A stretch of DNA of 64,000 nt, taken from positions 80,801-144,800 of the forward strand of contig NZ_FOKW01000010.1 of NCBI RefSeq assembly GCF_900112205.1. The letters are read 5' to 3'. Position numbers and translations under genes: made by a program. Source of the DNA: Natronobacterium haloterrestre. Lineage in GTDB: Archaea; Halobacteriota; Halobacteria; Halobacteriales; Natrialbaceae. Under the pieces are notes generated by a model that did not search any database, was not told the origin of the DNA, and saw only the letters and a program-made list of their open reading frames with translations. Shown here piece after piece: positions 26,820-37,200 of this stretch (the stretch's first letter is position 1; every line of letters starts with the position of its first letter).

Positions 26820-27350
26820 TTACTCCGTCTCGAGTTCCCGGTCGGTTCGCTCCCGCTCGCCGTCGCGGTCGGGGTCGGGGTCGGGGTCGCGATTGTGATT
26901 GTGGTCGCGAGCCCACGCCTGCGCGTCCTCGAGCGTCTCCGTCTCCAGCAGCCGCTCGAGTTTGCGCTCGAACCCCTCGTCGGTCAACTCGCCGGCCGCA
27001 TAGCGTTCCCGGAGGGTTTCCAGCGCCTCTCGAGAATCGGCTTCGAACCCGGATGTGGCGTCCCCCGACCGGGAGCGGTCGCGTTGCCGCTCGGACTCGC
27101 CCTGGCGTTCACCGCTCGTCCAGTCGTCGACCCACTCCTCCCGGTCGGATTCGTCGCCAAAGAGGATCGCAACCATCGGCACGACGACGATGTAGCCGAC
27201 GAGCAAGGCGGCGAGCCACCAGCCCCGTCCCGTGAACATGGCGCCCAGCCACAGGCCGGTCACGAGCATCGATGCGATTCCCGTCGCGTTTTCGCGGAGG
27301 TCGGCCATCCGGCCGTCGTCGCGCCTGTCGGTTCCCTCGCCGAGTCCCAT
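26820..27350 (-). CDS. SHOCT-domain membrane protein
   Basis: A 176-residue protein with two membrane helices near residues 27-64 (ASMLVTGLWLGAMF, WWLAALLVGYIVVVPMVAILF), a charged linker, and a SHOCT motif near residues 108-138: LETLRERYAAGELTDEGFERKLERLLE. The end is highly charged, with an Asp/Pro/Arg repeat coded by a GGTCGG-like tandem repeat in the DNA. SHOCT domains are usually short helical appendages for oligomerisation. A second such protein is at 55942. Role unknown. Confidence 0.8.
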   Translation of the reverse strand: MGLGEGTDRRDDGRMADLRENATGIASMLVTGLWLGAMFTGRGWWLAALLVGYIVVVPMVAILFGDESDREEWVDDWTSGERQGESERQRDRSRSGDATSGFEADSREALETLRERYAAGELTDEGFERKLERLLETETLEDAQAWARDHNHNRDPDPDPDRDGERERTDRELETE

Positions 27351-27480
27351 ACCGATCGTGTCGGTACGTAAATCAATATAGCTTGTCGCCGCCGAGCGGT
27401 CGGCGGATCGCTACGGCGGGTGCTGTGTGGCGGTGGGGGAGCAGGTGGCCAGGTGGGCAGGTGGCGGAGAAGTGCGCGTC

Positions 27481-29694
27481 TTACGCGAGCGTCGACTCGA
27501 GTGCCTCGAGCGCAGCCTCGCGGACGGCCTCCCGTTCGCCGGGGAGGAACTCGATGTGACCGTCCTGACCGCCGACGACGCGGACGCCGGCGTCGGTCGC
27601 CGCGTCGGCGATGGCGTCGCCGAACTCGCGGACGTCGATCGAGTCGATGGGCCGGACGTGCAGTTCGTCGTCGGCCAGACCGAAGACGGCGAACGGCTCC
27701 TCGGCGTCGCGACGGCGGTACAGCGCGTCCAGCAGCAGCGTCGTCGTCGGGAAGTCGAAGCGGTGGGTAAACGCCGTCGTGTCGAGTACGGCGACGGTGA
27801 CGTCACCGACCCGTTCGGTCGTCAGGTTCTCCCGTGCGGTCTCGAGTTCCGTCTCGAGTTTCGCACGGAACTGCTCGGAGACGTGGGCCGCGAGGTCGCC
27901 GTCGGCGTCCCGGCCGTCGTCGCCCGCGGCGCCGTCGCCGAACAGCAGGTCGGCGACCAGTTCGCGCTTGTCCTTGTACGACTGGTAGTAGGCCTCGAGC
28001 GCGACGGCCTCGCGGCGCTCGGAGAGGCCGGTCTCGTCGAAGCCGGCGTCGGCGGCGAGGTCGAGGTAGTCCTCGGGTGCGTCCTCCCAGTAGCTGACCG
28101 CGGGGAGGTGCTCGAGGTCGGCCCGGACGTCGTCGTTGACGTGGGCGCCGACGTTGGCGGCGAGCGCCGTCGAGGTGAGATCGGTCACGTCCGCGCCGGC
28201 CAGCGACGGCGCGACGGCGACCGAGACGGCCTCGGCGACGGCTTCGTCCGCACGGCTGTCGTCGACGACGACCGCGTTGGCGTCGTACAGCGAGAGCAGT
28301 TCGTAGCCGTCGACCGACTCCTCGGTGGAACCGGCGTCGACGAGCACGATCAGCGGGAACTGCTCGCCGTGGCGCTCGCGGGCCTCGAGCATCGAGGTGA
28401 CGTCGTCGGTCGCGGCGTCCATGTCGTAGACGCGGCCGTCGAGCGGCCGGCGCTCGAAGTAGTGGTACTCGGCGTCCTCGCGGGTGTGTTTCTCGCGGAT
28501 CAGCGGGAGGACGGCGCGCTCGATGGCGGCGCCGGCGACGTAGCCGTCCGCGGTCGCGCTGTGGCGGACGACGATCGGTCGGGCCTCCATGACCGCACGC
28601 CGGATCGCGGTCGCGGCGTCGCCGAGTTCGTCCTCGACGGCGGCGACGGCGTCGTGATCGGCAAGCAGGTCGATCTCGGCGGGTCGAGCCTCGCGCTCGA
28701 TCGCGGTCTCGAGGCGGTCGACGACGGTCTCGCGGGCCTCGTCGGTGAGGACCTCGAGCGCCTCGGTCTCGATCTGGAGTTCGCCGTGGTGGCGTTCGAC
28801 CTCGCCCTCGAGGGCGACGACGTCGCCGACTTCGACGCTCGGGTAGGCGCGGACGCCGGCCTCCTCGAAGGCGGCACACTCGACGCTCCCGTTTTCGTCG
28901 CTCAGTTCGAAGACCGTCGGGCCGCTGGTCTGTCGGACGCCGGTGATCTCGCCCTCGAGTCGGACGACGGTGCCGACCTGGCCGTCGATCGCGTCGACGG
29001 TGGTCCGCTTGAGCGCGGCGTCGGTGTCGGTGGTCGGCTCGGCGTCGGCTGCGTCGTCGGTCGCCGCGGTCGAACCGCTCGGGCTCGCCTCGGCCGCGAC
29101 GGTACCGCCGGAGCCGGCGGCGACTGCGTCGGTCGTGCTCGCGCCGGAGGGGACCTCCTCGTCGCTCGGGCCGGTGTCGTCGGCCGCGGCCTGGAGTTCG
29201 CCGGCGGTGGGTTCGTCGGGTTCCGCCGCGTCGGCGGGTTCGGCTTCGGCTTCGGGTTCGGCTTCGCTCGCGTCAGCGTCCGCCTCGGCGTCGTCGCTTT
29301 CGTCGTCCTCGAACTCCTCCGGGCGCAACTCGTCGTCGCCCGTGTCGATCAACTTCCCGCGGAACTCGCGTTCGCGCTGGCGAATCGACCAGCCGAGGTC
29401 GACGTTGCCGTTGTCGCGGACGTCGAGCACCTGGACGAACACCTGGTCGCCGGGCTCCCACTCGAGGCTCTCGAGTCGTTGGTCGAGTTCGCTTCTGTGC
29501 AACAGGCCAGTGACGTGGTCGCCGACGTCGACGAAGACGCCGAAGTCGGCGTAGCCGTCGACGGTACCCCGGTAGTAGCGGCCGGGGGTGAGTTGCGAGG
29601 GGGACGTTCCGCGAAATTCGAAAACGGCGTCCTCCTCGTGACTCTCGCAGATTTCTCCGTCGACAGCTGTGCCACAGATGATACAGTTACCCAT
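27481..29694 (-). CDS. S1/OB-fold/DHH-type protein, RecJ-like
   Basis: A 737-residue multidomain nucleic-acid protein. Order: N-terminal Cys pair CIICG...CESH; an S1 domain, RYYRGTVDGYADFGVFVDVGDHVTGLLHRSEL (residues 38-75); a long Ala/Glu/Asp-rich unstructured linker (130-225); an OB-fold, VRLEGEITGVRQTSGPTVFELSDENGSVECAAF (245-280); and a C-terminal DHH/RecJ-like part with VVRHSATADGYVAGAAIERAV and later IVLVDAGSTEESV. The usual DHH aspartates are only partly visible, so nuclease activity is uncertain. Likely a DNA/RNA-processing protein in haloarchaea; exact role unknown. Confidence 0.8.
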   Translation of the reverse strand: MGNCIICGTAVDGEICESHEEDAVFEFRGTSPSQLTPGRYYRGTVDGYADFGVFVDVGDHVTGLLHRSELDQRLESLEWEPGDQVFVQVLDVRDNGNVDLGWSIRQREREFRGKLIDTGDDELRPEEFEDDESDDAEADADASEAEPEAEAEPADAAEPDEPTAGELQAAADDTGPSDEEVPSGASTTDAVAAGSGGTVAAEASPSGSTAATDDAADAEPTTDTDAALKRTTVDAIDGQVGTVVRLEGEITGVRQTSGPTVFELSDENGSVECAAFEEAGVRAYPSVEVGDVVALEGEVERHHGELQIETEALEVLTDEARETVVDRLETAIEREARPAEIDLLADHDAVAAVEDELGDAATAIRRAVMEARPIVVRHSATADGYVAGAAIERAVLPLIREKHTREDAEYHYFERRPLDGRVYDMDAATDDVTSMLEARERHGEQFPLIVLVDAGSTEESVDGYELLSLYDANAVVVDDSRADEAVAEAVSVAVAPSLAGADVTDLTSTALAANVGAHVNDDVRADLEHLPAVSYWEDAPEDYLDLAADAGFDETGLSERREAVALEAYYQSYKDKRELVADLLFGDGAAGDDGRDADGDLAAHVSEQFRAKLETELETARENLTTERVGDVTVAVLDTTAFTHRFDFPTTTLLLDALYRRRDAEEPFAVFGLADDELHVRPIDSIDVREFGDAIADAATDAGVRVVGGQDGHIEFLPGEREAVREAALEALESTLA

Positions 29695-29775
29695 CTACTC
29701 GATTGAAGCAGTTTCGCCCTAAAACGGTTGTCGAAATGCGTTCGTCGTCTCGGCCCCGGCGGACCGACGCCGGAT

Positions 29776-30039
29776 TCAGTCGAACACCGACGACTCTTCC
29801 TCGAGTTCCTCGATGTCGTCGGTGAGTTTCCGGACGTCCTCGGGGAACAGCGAGACCTGGATCTCGTTGCCGTCGTCGTCCTCGAAGACGAGTTTGACTC
29901 GTTTGTCGCCGAACTCCCGGGCCTCGACGTCGTCGACGTCGAACAGCTTCGCGGTCGCGGATTTGTTCTTGGGGCCGACGTTCTTGATCGATCCGTCGTT
30001 GAGCTCGACCATGAAGTCCTCGAGGGTCAGTGCGAGCAT
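29776..30039 (-). CDS. Small conserved haloarchaeal acidic protein
   Basis: An 87-residue protein, MLALTLEDFMVELNDGSIKN at the start, then a lysine-rich loop, then a beta strand VKLVFEDDDGNEIQVSLFP and an acidic helix DDIEELEEESS. It starts at the ATG 30037-30039; an upstream open frame is Arg/Gly rich and rejected. It looks like a small beta-barrel domain with an acidic tail. I cannot name a family. Confidence 0.65.
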   Translation of the reverse strand: MLALTLEDFMVELNDGSIKNVGPKNKSATAKLFDVDDVEAREFGDKRVKLVFEDDDGNEIQVSLFPEDVRKLTDDIEELEEESSVFD

Positions 30040-30446
30040 AGTCGGAGTACGGACCCGGGATAAAAAACGGCACGGCATCGACGGCGCGCCGGATCGACCG
30101 CCCGACCGATGGGACGGGAGTCCGATACACCGCCCGGAGTCGGCGACCGTCGTCGTGCCGGAACGCCGAGCAAGCGACGCGACACCCTCGGGTCGGGGTG
30201 TCCGCGCCGACGTCTCGCCCTCGCTCGGCGCTATTCGATCGCGTTCGCGACCGGACCGCACGCGTGGTGTGTCAGGGCGCCTGCGGCCGGCTATCGATGT
30301 GAGCGGCGACCTGATAAGTGTTGGTGACCGTACATTCCGGGGACGGCGCCACGACGACCGCTGACGCGGCGTCCGAGGCGTTCGCGCCGGGGGCGGGAAG
30401 CGCTCGTATACATTTAAGGTATCTTCGAACCAACAGTTCGAACGCT
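30040..30446. other. Intergenic region with divergent promoters
   Basis: A stretch of 407 bases without a supported gene. It separates a minus-strand small gene from the metal-dependent hydrolase. The only clear signal is the AT-rich TATACATTTAAG near 30407-30418, about 30 bases before the ATG at 30447, which would fit a leaderless transcript. Confidence 0.5.
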
Positions 30447-31160
30447 ATGGAACTCACCTGGCACGGTCACTCGACGTGGCACGTTACGGTCGGCGACACG
30501 GACTTGCTGATCGACCCGTTCTTCGACAACCCGAAGACCGACCTCGAGCCGTCGGACGTCGAGACGCCCGACTACGTCCTGTTGACCCACGGGCACGCGG
30601 ACCACATCGCCCACGCCGGCGAGTTTTCCGACGCGACGCTGGTCGCGACGCCGGAACTGGTCTCGTACTGCGAGGAGGAGTTCGGCTTCGAGGACGCCGT
30701 CGGCGGCATGGGGATGAACCTCGGCGGCACCGTCGAGTGTGGCGACGCCTACGTCACTATGGTCCGGGCCGACCACACCAACGGGATCATGACCGAGTAC
30801 GACGCCGACGCCGGGATGCCCGCCGGGTTCGTCATCTCGGACGAACATCCCCACGACGCCGGTCCCGACGCCACGACCCTGTACAACGCGGGTGACACCG
30901 CGCTGATGAGCGAGATGCGCGACGTGATCGGCGACTACCTCGAGCCCGACGCGGCGATCGTCCCGATCGGCGATCACTTCACCATGGGCACCCAGCAGGC
31001 CGCGGTCGCGGTCGACTGGCTCGACGTCGACCACGCGCTCCCGCAGCACTACGACACGTTCCCGCCGATCGAGACCGACCCGGAGGAGTTCGCCGAGTAC
31101 GTCGACGACGCCGAGGTTCACGTCCTCGAGGGCGACGAGTCGATCGAACTCGAGGGTTGA
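30447..31160 (+). CDS. Metallo-beta-lactamase-fold metal-dependent hydrolase (UPF0173-like)
   Basis: A 237-residue MBL-fold enzyme. The metal-binding motif is [15 protein letters not shown] near residue 50, with further ligands at [22 protein letters not shown] and [12 protein letters not shown], and a final [10 protein letters not shown]. These blocks match the UPF0173 group. Length fits. It starts at the ATG 30447, about 30 bases after a TATA element. Substrate unknown; relatives in other archaea are also uncharacterised. Confidence 0.88.
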   Translation: MELTWHGHSTWHVTVGDTDLLIDPFFDNPKTDLEPSDVETPDYVLLTHGHADHIAHAGEFSDATLVATPELVSYCEEEFGFEDAVGGMGMNLGGTVECGDAYVTMVRADHTNGIMTEYDADAGMPAGFVISDEHPHDAGPDATTLYNAGDTALMSEMRDVIGDYLEPDAAIVPIGDHFTMGTQQAAVAVDWLDVDHALPQHYDTFPPIETDPEEFAEYVDDAEVHVLEGDESIELEG

Positions 31161-31433
31161 GGCGACGTCGACGCGCTCCGGGCCGGAACGGATAGTCGCG
31201 AATCGTTTCTGAGCGTTTTCGAGACGAGTTCGTCTCGGGGGTGGAGCCGATGCGATCCGATCCGATGCGATCCGATCTTGATCGGCGTCGAACCCCTCGA
31301 GGGTGATCCCGGGGAACCGCATCGACGATCGGGCCGCCCCGACGTAACGTCCGGTCGGTGTTTCTCAGCTAGCTGGACGGTATCCTCCGGGAGAACAACG
31401 TTTACACGGGCGGCCGTAGACGTCACGACTGCC

Positions 31434-31829
31434 ATGTCGAAAGACGTCACCACCGTCTCCGAGGAAGGCTACAGCGCGACGAACGAGATCCGCGACTTCG
31501 AGACGACCATCGACGCCAACGGCGAGGACGCGCCCGACACGCTCGAGGCACTGCTCGCGGCCTACGGCTCCTGTTACGTCCCCGCGCTCCGGGTCGGGGG
31601 CCAACAGCGCGGCGAGGAGGACCTCGGGAAGATCGAGATCGAGTCGACGGGCGAACTCAACGACGACGACAAACTCGAGTCGGTCCACTTCGACATCCGT
31701 GTCGAGGCCGACGTCGACGACGAGACGGGCGAGGAAATCATCGAGCGCGCGTTCGAACTCTGCAAGGTCCACGACGCGCTGAAAGAGAGCCTCCACGCGG
31801 AGACGACCTTCGAGGGCGACGCGTTTTAG
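31434..31829 (+). CDS. OsmC-family peroxiredoxin-like protein
   Basis: A 131-residue OsmC/YhfA-like protein. The two redox cysteines are in AYGSCYVPALRV (near residue 45) and FELCKVHDAL (near residue 108). This pair defines the OsmC/Ohr superfamily and suggests organic hydroperoxide reduction. It lacks an N-terminal extension. Start at the ATG at 31434, just before SKDVTTVSEEGY. Confidence 0.85.
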   Translation: MSKDVTTVSEEGYSATNEIRDFETTIDANGEDAPDTLEALLAAYGSCYVPALRVGGQQRGEEDLGKIEIESTGELNDDDKLESVHFDIRVEADVDDETGEEIIERAFELCKVHDALKESLHAETTFEGDAF

Positions 31830-32397
31830 GGTCCCGGGGTTCGGTTCGACTCGTCGGTTCGTTTTGGTTCTCTCGTCGCGGCTCGAGTTCGCCCAGTTTT
31901 CGACTGTCCGTCGCCGGAAGCGGCGGCTCTCGGCTGTCGAAATACGATCGGTTCGGCCGTATCGCTCGATCCTGGCTCGCACAGTCGAAAGCCCGGGGGG
32001 AACCACGGGGCCGCGGAAGCCAGCCGACGGCGACCGGCGGCGACGGCCCGGCCGTCGGTCCCGTCGATCCCGCCGATTCCGCCGGTCGCCGTCGGCTCGC
32101 AGGGGCAACGGAAGGGGAGGGGGGAAGGAGGGTGGGGAGGGGTGGGGAGGGGAGGGGTGGGGTGGGTGGTGAGGGGGGAATGCCTCGGTCGCCGGCTGGG
32201 GGTGGGGTGGAGTGGGGTGAACTCAGCGGAAGGTGGTTCAGCGGAACGTCCGGCTGGGGATGAACCGAAACGCCCGCTGCATTCGTGTGTCCAACGGCTG
32301 CCATAATATCGGTGATGCCAAAATACGTTGGTGGGTTCGAGCGTGCGCCACGGGACCGAGAGCCAGGTTCAAGGGACTGCTCGAGACAGGACCTGAC
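31830..32397. other. Intergenic region with a long G-rich tract
   Basis: A stretch of 568 bases without a supported gene. Positions of about 32100-32230 are almost wholly G and A/T on the plus strand, with many runs of four to six G. The last part is AT richer (CCATAATATCGGTGATGCCAAAATACG near 32300-32326) and may hold the promoter of the gamma-carbonic-anhydrase-like gene. Confidence 0.5.
32106..32228 (+). repeat. G-rich low-complexity tract with G-quadruplex potential
   Basis: At least ten runs of four or more G are separated by one to several bases, for example GGGGAGGGGGGAAGG and GGGGTGGGGTGGG. Such a pattern on one strand can form G-quadruplexes and is unlike the normal intergenic composition of the window. 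Confidence 0.6.
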
Positions 32398-32901
32398 ATG
32401 TTACGATCCTTCGAAGGTTCCGAGCCGGACGTCGCCGACTCCGCCCGCGTCGACGAGACGGCCGTCGTCATCGGCGACGTCGTCCTCGAGGCGGACGCGA
32501 GCGTCTGGCCCAACGCGACGCTCCGCGGTGATCACGGCCGGATCGTGGTCGGCGAGGGCGCGAACGTCCAGGACAACGCCGTGCTCCACGAGGACGCCGA
32601 ACTCGAGCCCTACGCCACGGTCGGACACAGCGCGATCGTCCACGACGCCACGGTCGGGGAACGCGCGCTCGTGGGCATGAACGCGGTCGTCCTCGACGGT
32701 GCCCGCGTCGGCGAGGGTGCGGTCGTCGCGGCCGGAAGCGTCGTCACCGAGGGGACCGAGGTGCCGCCGTCGACGCTGGTCGCCGGCTCGCCCGCCGAAC
32801 CGAAGACCGAGGTCGACGACCCGCGGCTCGAGGCGACCGCCGATCGATACGTCGAACTGGCGACGCGCCACGAGGAGGGGTCCGAACGGCTGGACGGGTA
32901 G
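32398..32901 (+). CDS. Gamma-carbonic-anhydrase-like hexapeptide-repeat protein
   Basis: A 167-residue left-handed beta-helix protein. Hexapeptide repeats run from VIGDVVLEADASVWPNATLRGD through IVVGEGANVQDNAVLHED, VGHSAIVHDATVGERALVGMNAVVLDGARVGEGAVVAAGSVV and TLVAGSPAE. Histidines at VLHED and GHSAIVHD are placed as the metal ligands of gamma-type enzymes (YrdA/PaaY group). It may be an anhydrase, or a metal-bound acyltransferase-like protein. A C-terminal helix follows. The start is the ATG at 32398. Confidence 0.85.
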   Translation: MLRSFEGSEPDVADSARVDETAVVIGDVVLEADASVWPNATLRGDHGRIVVGEGANVQDNAVLHEDAELEPYATVGHSAIVHDATVGERALVGMNAVVLDGARVGEGAVVAAGSVVTEGTEVPPSTLVAGSPAEPKTEVDDPRLEATADRYVELATRHEEGSERLDG

Positions 32902-33017
32902 CCGCTCCGGGTGGGCCGGCGGGCTCGTGGCTTCGCGGTCCCCGCGAACTCGGGGATCGGTCGGAGACGAGTCGAGGATGGGAAACGCTGATACAGCGGC
33001 CGGCCGAATCGACGGTC

Positions 33018-33512
33018 ATGAGCGACAAGCCGTGGACCGACCGGATCGTCGGCGAGCGGATGACCGTCGATCAGGAGTTCTCCTCGCGGATTCGGGACTC
33101 GCGGTTCTCGAACCAGCAGTGGAGCCTGATCATGACGGCGACGGAGTTCGAGATCGAACGCGCCGACGACCCCGAAAACGCGCGACTCGTCGCGGACACC
33201 GAACAGGTCGAACAGATCATTCCGGAACTCGAGAACGTCCAGTCCGGGATGGGCGCGATGGGTGGCCCCGGGGGAGGTGGAGGCGGAGGCGCCGGCCCCG
33301 GATCGCGCGACTCCTCCGGCGGCCTCGTCGACTCGATCAAGGGCGCGCTCGGACTGGGCGGCGGTTCCGGACCCGGCTCCGGCGGCGATCACGACGAGAA
33401 ACTGGCGGCGGCAGAACGGCTCACCCAGGAGTACGCCGACGAACTCCAGTCCCACCTCGAGGACAACGGCCGCTGGGACTCCGTCCGCGAGGCCGCGGCG
33501 GAGAGCGAATAG
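33018..33512 (+). CDS. Haloarchaeal DUF5799-like protein
   Basis: A 164-residue protein. The N-terminal half, WTDRIVGERMTVDQEFSSRI and FSNQQWSLIMTATEFEIERADDPENAR, matches a haloarchaeal family I recall as DUF5799. The middle is a Gly-rich linker (GGPGGGGGGGAGPGSR, residues 82-99), then a helical C-terminus with LTQEYADELQSHLE. The Gly-rich linker is longer than would be needed for a simple hinge. Function unknown. Confidence 0.72.
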   Translation: MSDKPWTDRIVGERMTVDQEFSSRIRDSRFSNQQWSLIMTATEFEIERADDPENARLVADTEQVEQIIPELENVQSGMGAMGGPGGGGGGGAGPGSRDSSGGLVDSIKGALGLGGGSGPGSGGDHDEKLAAAERLTQEYADELQSHLEDNGRWDSVREAAAESE

Positions 33513-33554
33513 CGGCCGCTGACGGCGCTCGGGTTCCCGTCGGCCGTAGCGACG

Positions 33555-33698
33555 TCAGTCGCCGGCCCGAAACAGGGTGTACTCGCTGGTCTCGTAGATG
33601 TTGATCAGTTCGTTGACCAGCTCGTCGTAGGACTCGTCCTCGACGCGCAGTGCGTCCAGCCGCTCGATGGTCTCCTCCTCGAGTTCGACGGTCGGCAT
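33555..33698 (-). CDS. Small DUF7557-like protein (antitoxin/RHH-like)
   Basis: A 47-residue protein: MPTVELEEETIERLDALRVE, then DESYDELVNELINIYETSEYT, ending LFRAGD. The pattern (strand, then two helices) is that of a short ribbon-helix-helix or VapB-type antitoxin, and I recall the haloarchaeal family as DUF7557. No toxin gene is adjacent. It lies between two plus-strand genes. Start ATG 33696-33698, stop TGA 33555-33557. Confidence 0.7.
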   Translation of the reverse strand: MPTVELEEETIERLDALRVEDESYDELVNELINIYETSEYTLFRAGD

Positions 33699-33862
33699 AC
33701 GTGAGGGTTCGACGGCGACGGGCAAAAGCGCCACGGGGATTTCAGGGGGCGTCCCGACGGGCGGGGCGGTCGGGGACGAACACGACGCCGTCCGTGTCCG
33801 ACGGCTCGCCCTTACGACTGCAAGTCACAGCACCTTTAGGCACGGTTCCCGACCGTCAGTGT

Positions 33863-34147
33863 ATGACCGACGTAGACACGGTTACCGTTTCGATCGAAGC
33901 CGACGACTCCACTGACGAAGTCACCATCCCCGCCGGACTCCTCGACCTCGTCGCGGAGGGCGACCAGACCACCGCCGAGACGATCGGCGACGTCGCCCTG
34001 CTGTCGTTCGCCAGCCGCGCCCACCACGTCGTCCACCACGGCGAGGGCAGCGACGAGGAACTCGAGGCCCAGGAGGAACGCGTCATGGAGCTGTTCGAGG
34101 AGCGCTTCGGCGTGACGTTCGGCGAAGCGACCGGGCACCAGCACTGA
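33863..34147 (+). CDS. Small conserved haloarchaeal protein (DUF7545-like)
   Basis: A 94-residue acidic protein, MTDVDTVTVSIEADDSTDEV at the start, then IPAGLLDLVAEGDQTTAETIGDVALLSFASRAHHVVHHGEG, and a C-terminal helix. The family name is recalled, with low certainty. A cluster HHVVHHGEG near residues 54-62 and the end TGHQH could bind a metal. Start at the ATG at 33863. Confidence 0.65.
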   Translation: MTDVDTVTVSIEADDSTDEVTIPAGLLDLVAEGDQTTAETIGDVALLSFASRAHHVVHHGEGSDEELEAQEERVMELFEERFGVTFGEATGHQH

Positions 34148-34178
34148 ACTGCCGGACTGAACTGCCGGACTGAACTGC
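34144..34178. repeat. 13-bp tandem repeat after the gene at 33863
   Basis: The unit CTGAACTGCCGGA is repeated 2.7 times, starting across the stop codon of the preceding gene. It may act as transcript end or be a slippage product; no role is shown. Confidence 0.7.
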
Positions 34179-34230
34179 GCTGACGGGAGTTGCGGTTCGA
34201 CCCGATCCTTTTCGACTGACGGAGGGAGAG

Positions 34231-37200
34231 CTACGGTGCCGTGCCGGTCGATTCGTTCCCCGCGCCGGGGTCGTCTTCGATCTGTATTCCGTTTTCGTCG
34301 CCGACGAACTCGTTGCCGTCGGCACCGCCGTCACCGCCGCCATCGCCGTCACCGCCGACTCCTGCACCGATACCGTCCCCGTCAGTTCCGCCGCCGTCGT
34401 CCGTTCCGATCCCCGCGTCGCCCGTATCGGTCGGCGCCTCGAGCGTCACCGTCGTCTCGACCGTCTCGTTGGCCGTCGAGACCGTCGCCGTGTACGCACC
34501 CGGCTCCAGGTCCGCCGTCCCGGCGGTCAGCGACACCGTCGCCGCGTCGCCGGCCTCGAGTTCGAGCGGCGGCTCCGTCGCGTCGACGACGGTTCCGTCG
34601 AGGGCCAGTTCGACCGTCTGCGTGCCGGCTCGCTCGCCGACGTTTGCGACCGTCGCCTCGAACAGGAGCTCGTCCCCCTGTTCGACTGGCGCGTTCGTCG
34701 CGAGCGCTTCGAAAACGAACTGCTCCGGTTCCTCGTCGAAGTCGGCGATCTCCCCCGCGGGGTCGGTCTCGGCGACGAGCACCTCGTCGTAGTCGTAGAT
34801 GCCCATGTCGGCGGTCCAGACGAGTCGCTCCTCCTCGGTTTCGGGCGTCCACTCGACCGTGAACGTCCCCTCGCCGGGCGCGAGTTCCTCGAGAGGCTCG
34901 TCCTCGGTCGCGCCCTCGAGTTCGCTCCGGACGAGCACGGGCGCGTCGTTGGGGTTCTCGTAGCCGAAGGTCACGTCGATCGTGGGGGGCTCGTCGCCCT
35001 CGCCGTCGTCGACGACGGTCGTCTCCGCGACGAACGTCGACGGGAGTTCCGGGCGGGTCTCCTCGATACACTCCTCGCCCTCCGGATTGGGGTGGTCGAT
35101 CCCCGCGACCGGGAACGCTTCGGGCGAGGTGATGCCCGTGATGGTGGTCCCGTAACTGCCGTAGTCGCCGACGGCGACCGTCACCTCGTCGTCAGCGGTG
35201 CGTGTGATCCGGTCGTCGGCTTCCCCGTCGACCTCGAAGACGATCGTTCCCGTAAACGGTGCCTCGACGTCCTCGCCGACCGTCACGAAGTCCTCGGCGA
35301 TCGTGTTGCCGAACCCGCCTAAGGTGTAGAACCCGGTGCTGGCCGCGATGGAGTCGCCCTCCTCGAAAGAGTCGCTGACCTCGGCCCGGCGACAGTCGAC
35401 GAACTCGACTTCGAACCCCTCGTCGAGGGTGTACTCGAACGTCTCGTTGACGAGGACGTCGCCGTCGGCCGCGTCGATCACCGCCGCCTCGAGCGTCGCG
35501 TCTTCCTCGAGGGGGTCGTCGAGGTCGATCGTCTCGTTCTCGAGGGTTTCGTCGGCCGGGAACGGGTCGGTTTCGACGAGGGGGTCGTCGCCGGCGGCGT
35601 CCGCCTCGGCGACCGTGAGCGCGTAGTCGACGGTGGCGTTCGCGGCCGCTATCGTCACGGTCTCGCCGTCGCCGCGCTGATCGGTGACCGTGAGGTTCGC
35701 GTCCGGCGCGGGTTCCGGCGGTTCGGGCTCGGTGTCGTCTTCGACGGTGTACTCGATCGACTCCGTCGCGAGCGCCTCGTCGTCCGCGGCGTCGCGGACC
35801 GAGACGTCGACCGTCGCGTTCTCCTCGAGCGGCGGCTCGAGCGGTGGCTCGAGCGGTGGCTCGAGCGCGAGCGAGAGGTTCTCGACGGGTTCGCCGGCCG
35901 CGAAGACGTCGCTGTCGACCCGCTCGCCGTCGTACTCGGCGCTGACGAGGTAGTCGACGGTGGCGTTGGCCTCGTCGACGGTCAGCGTCTCGCCGTCGCC
36001 GGACTGGTCGGAGACGGAGAGCGTGGCTTCCGGCTCGGGTTCGGGCTCGGGTTCTGGTTCTGGTTCTGGTTCCTCGGGCCCCTCGACCGTCACGAACGCC
36101 CCGTCGAGGACCGGCCCGCCGCCGGCCGTAACGTACGGTTCGTCCTCCTCGCCGTCGCTCTCGACGTAGCGGAACGTCTCGTCGTCGGTCGTGTCGTGGT
36201 GGACGACGGCGACGAGCGGACGGCTCTCCTCGAGCGGTTCGTCGAACTCCACGGTCACGTTCTCGTGGCTGCCGGGCTCGAGGTACGCCGACGCGCCCAG
36301 CACCGCGTCGGGATCGGCGTCGACCGTAACCCCGTCGTAGACGGCGACGAAGCCGCCCTCGGAGAGTTCGACCGAGTCGATCACGACGCTGTCGCCGTCG
36401 GACTCCTGGTCGTCGAACGCGATCGTCGCCTCACCCTCGCGTTCGTCGATTCGCTCGATCCGCTGGACGACCTCGACCTCGACGTACTGGACGAGCACGG
36501 CCGGGTCGTCCGTTCCCTCGTCGACCGCGTAGGCGGTCGCGTCGGCCGCGGTCTCGGCCGTCACCCGCTGGAGTTGCGTGACGCTGATCCGCTGGGATTG
36601 CACCGCGCGGGCGGTCTCCTGGCTCGCGCTCGTCGCGGCGACCTGGATCTGTTCGACGGTCGCCTCCTGGTACCCCGAGAGCGCCCCGGTCGCGCTTCCG
36701 CTGGCGAGCCGCTGGACCTGTACGACGTCGACGACCTGTTTCTGGAGCACCGCGCCCTCGCCGGCGCCGGCCGCGGCGGCCTGGATCGCCTCGACCTCGA
36801 CGACCTGGTACTGGACCGCCGACTCGACGGCCCCTTTCGCTGCCCCCGTCGCGGCGGATTGGATCTGCGTGATCGACACCTCCTGGCGCTGGACGAGCGT
36901 CCCGCGGGCGCCCCCGTCGGCGGCGGCCTGGATCTGCTCGACCGTCGCCTCCTGGCGCTGGATCGCGCCCTTCGCCGCCCCGAACGACGCCTCCTGGATC
37001 GCGGTGATCGTGATCCGCTGGACCTGCTGGACGGTCACCGATCGGGCAGCCTTGGCGGCCCCTTTGCTCGCACCCCGGGCCGCGGACTGTGTCTGCTCGA
37101 CGGTCACCCGCTGGCGCTGGACGAGCGCTCCCTTCGACGCGCCTATCGCCGCCTTCTGGACCTGTTTGACGTCGATTCGCTGGTACTGCTCGGCTTCGAC

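Noticed and set aside
27427..29706. 759-codon open frame antisense to the S1/DHH gene
   Set aside because: Shadow frame; no homologous domain, and the minus strand has S1 and OB domains.
31864..32172. 102-codon plus-strand frame before the gamma-carbonic-anhydrase-like gene
   Set aside because: Composed of Arg and then Gly/Trp from the G-rich tract; not protein-like.
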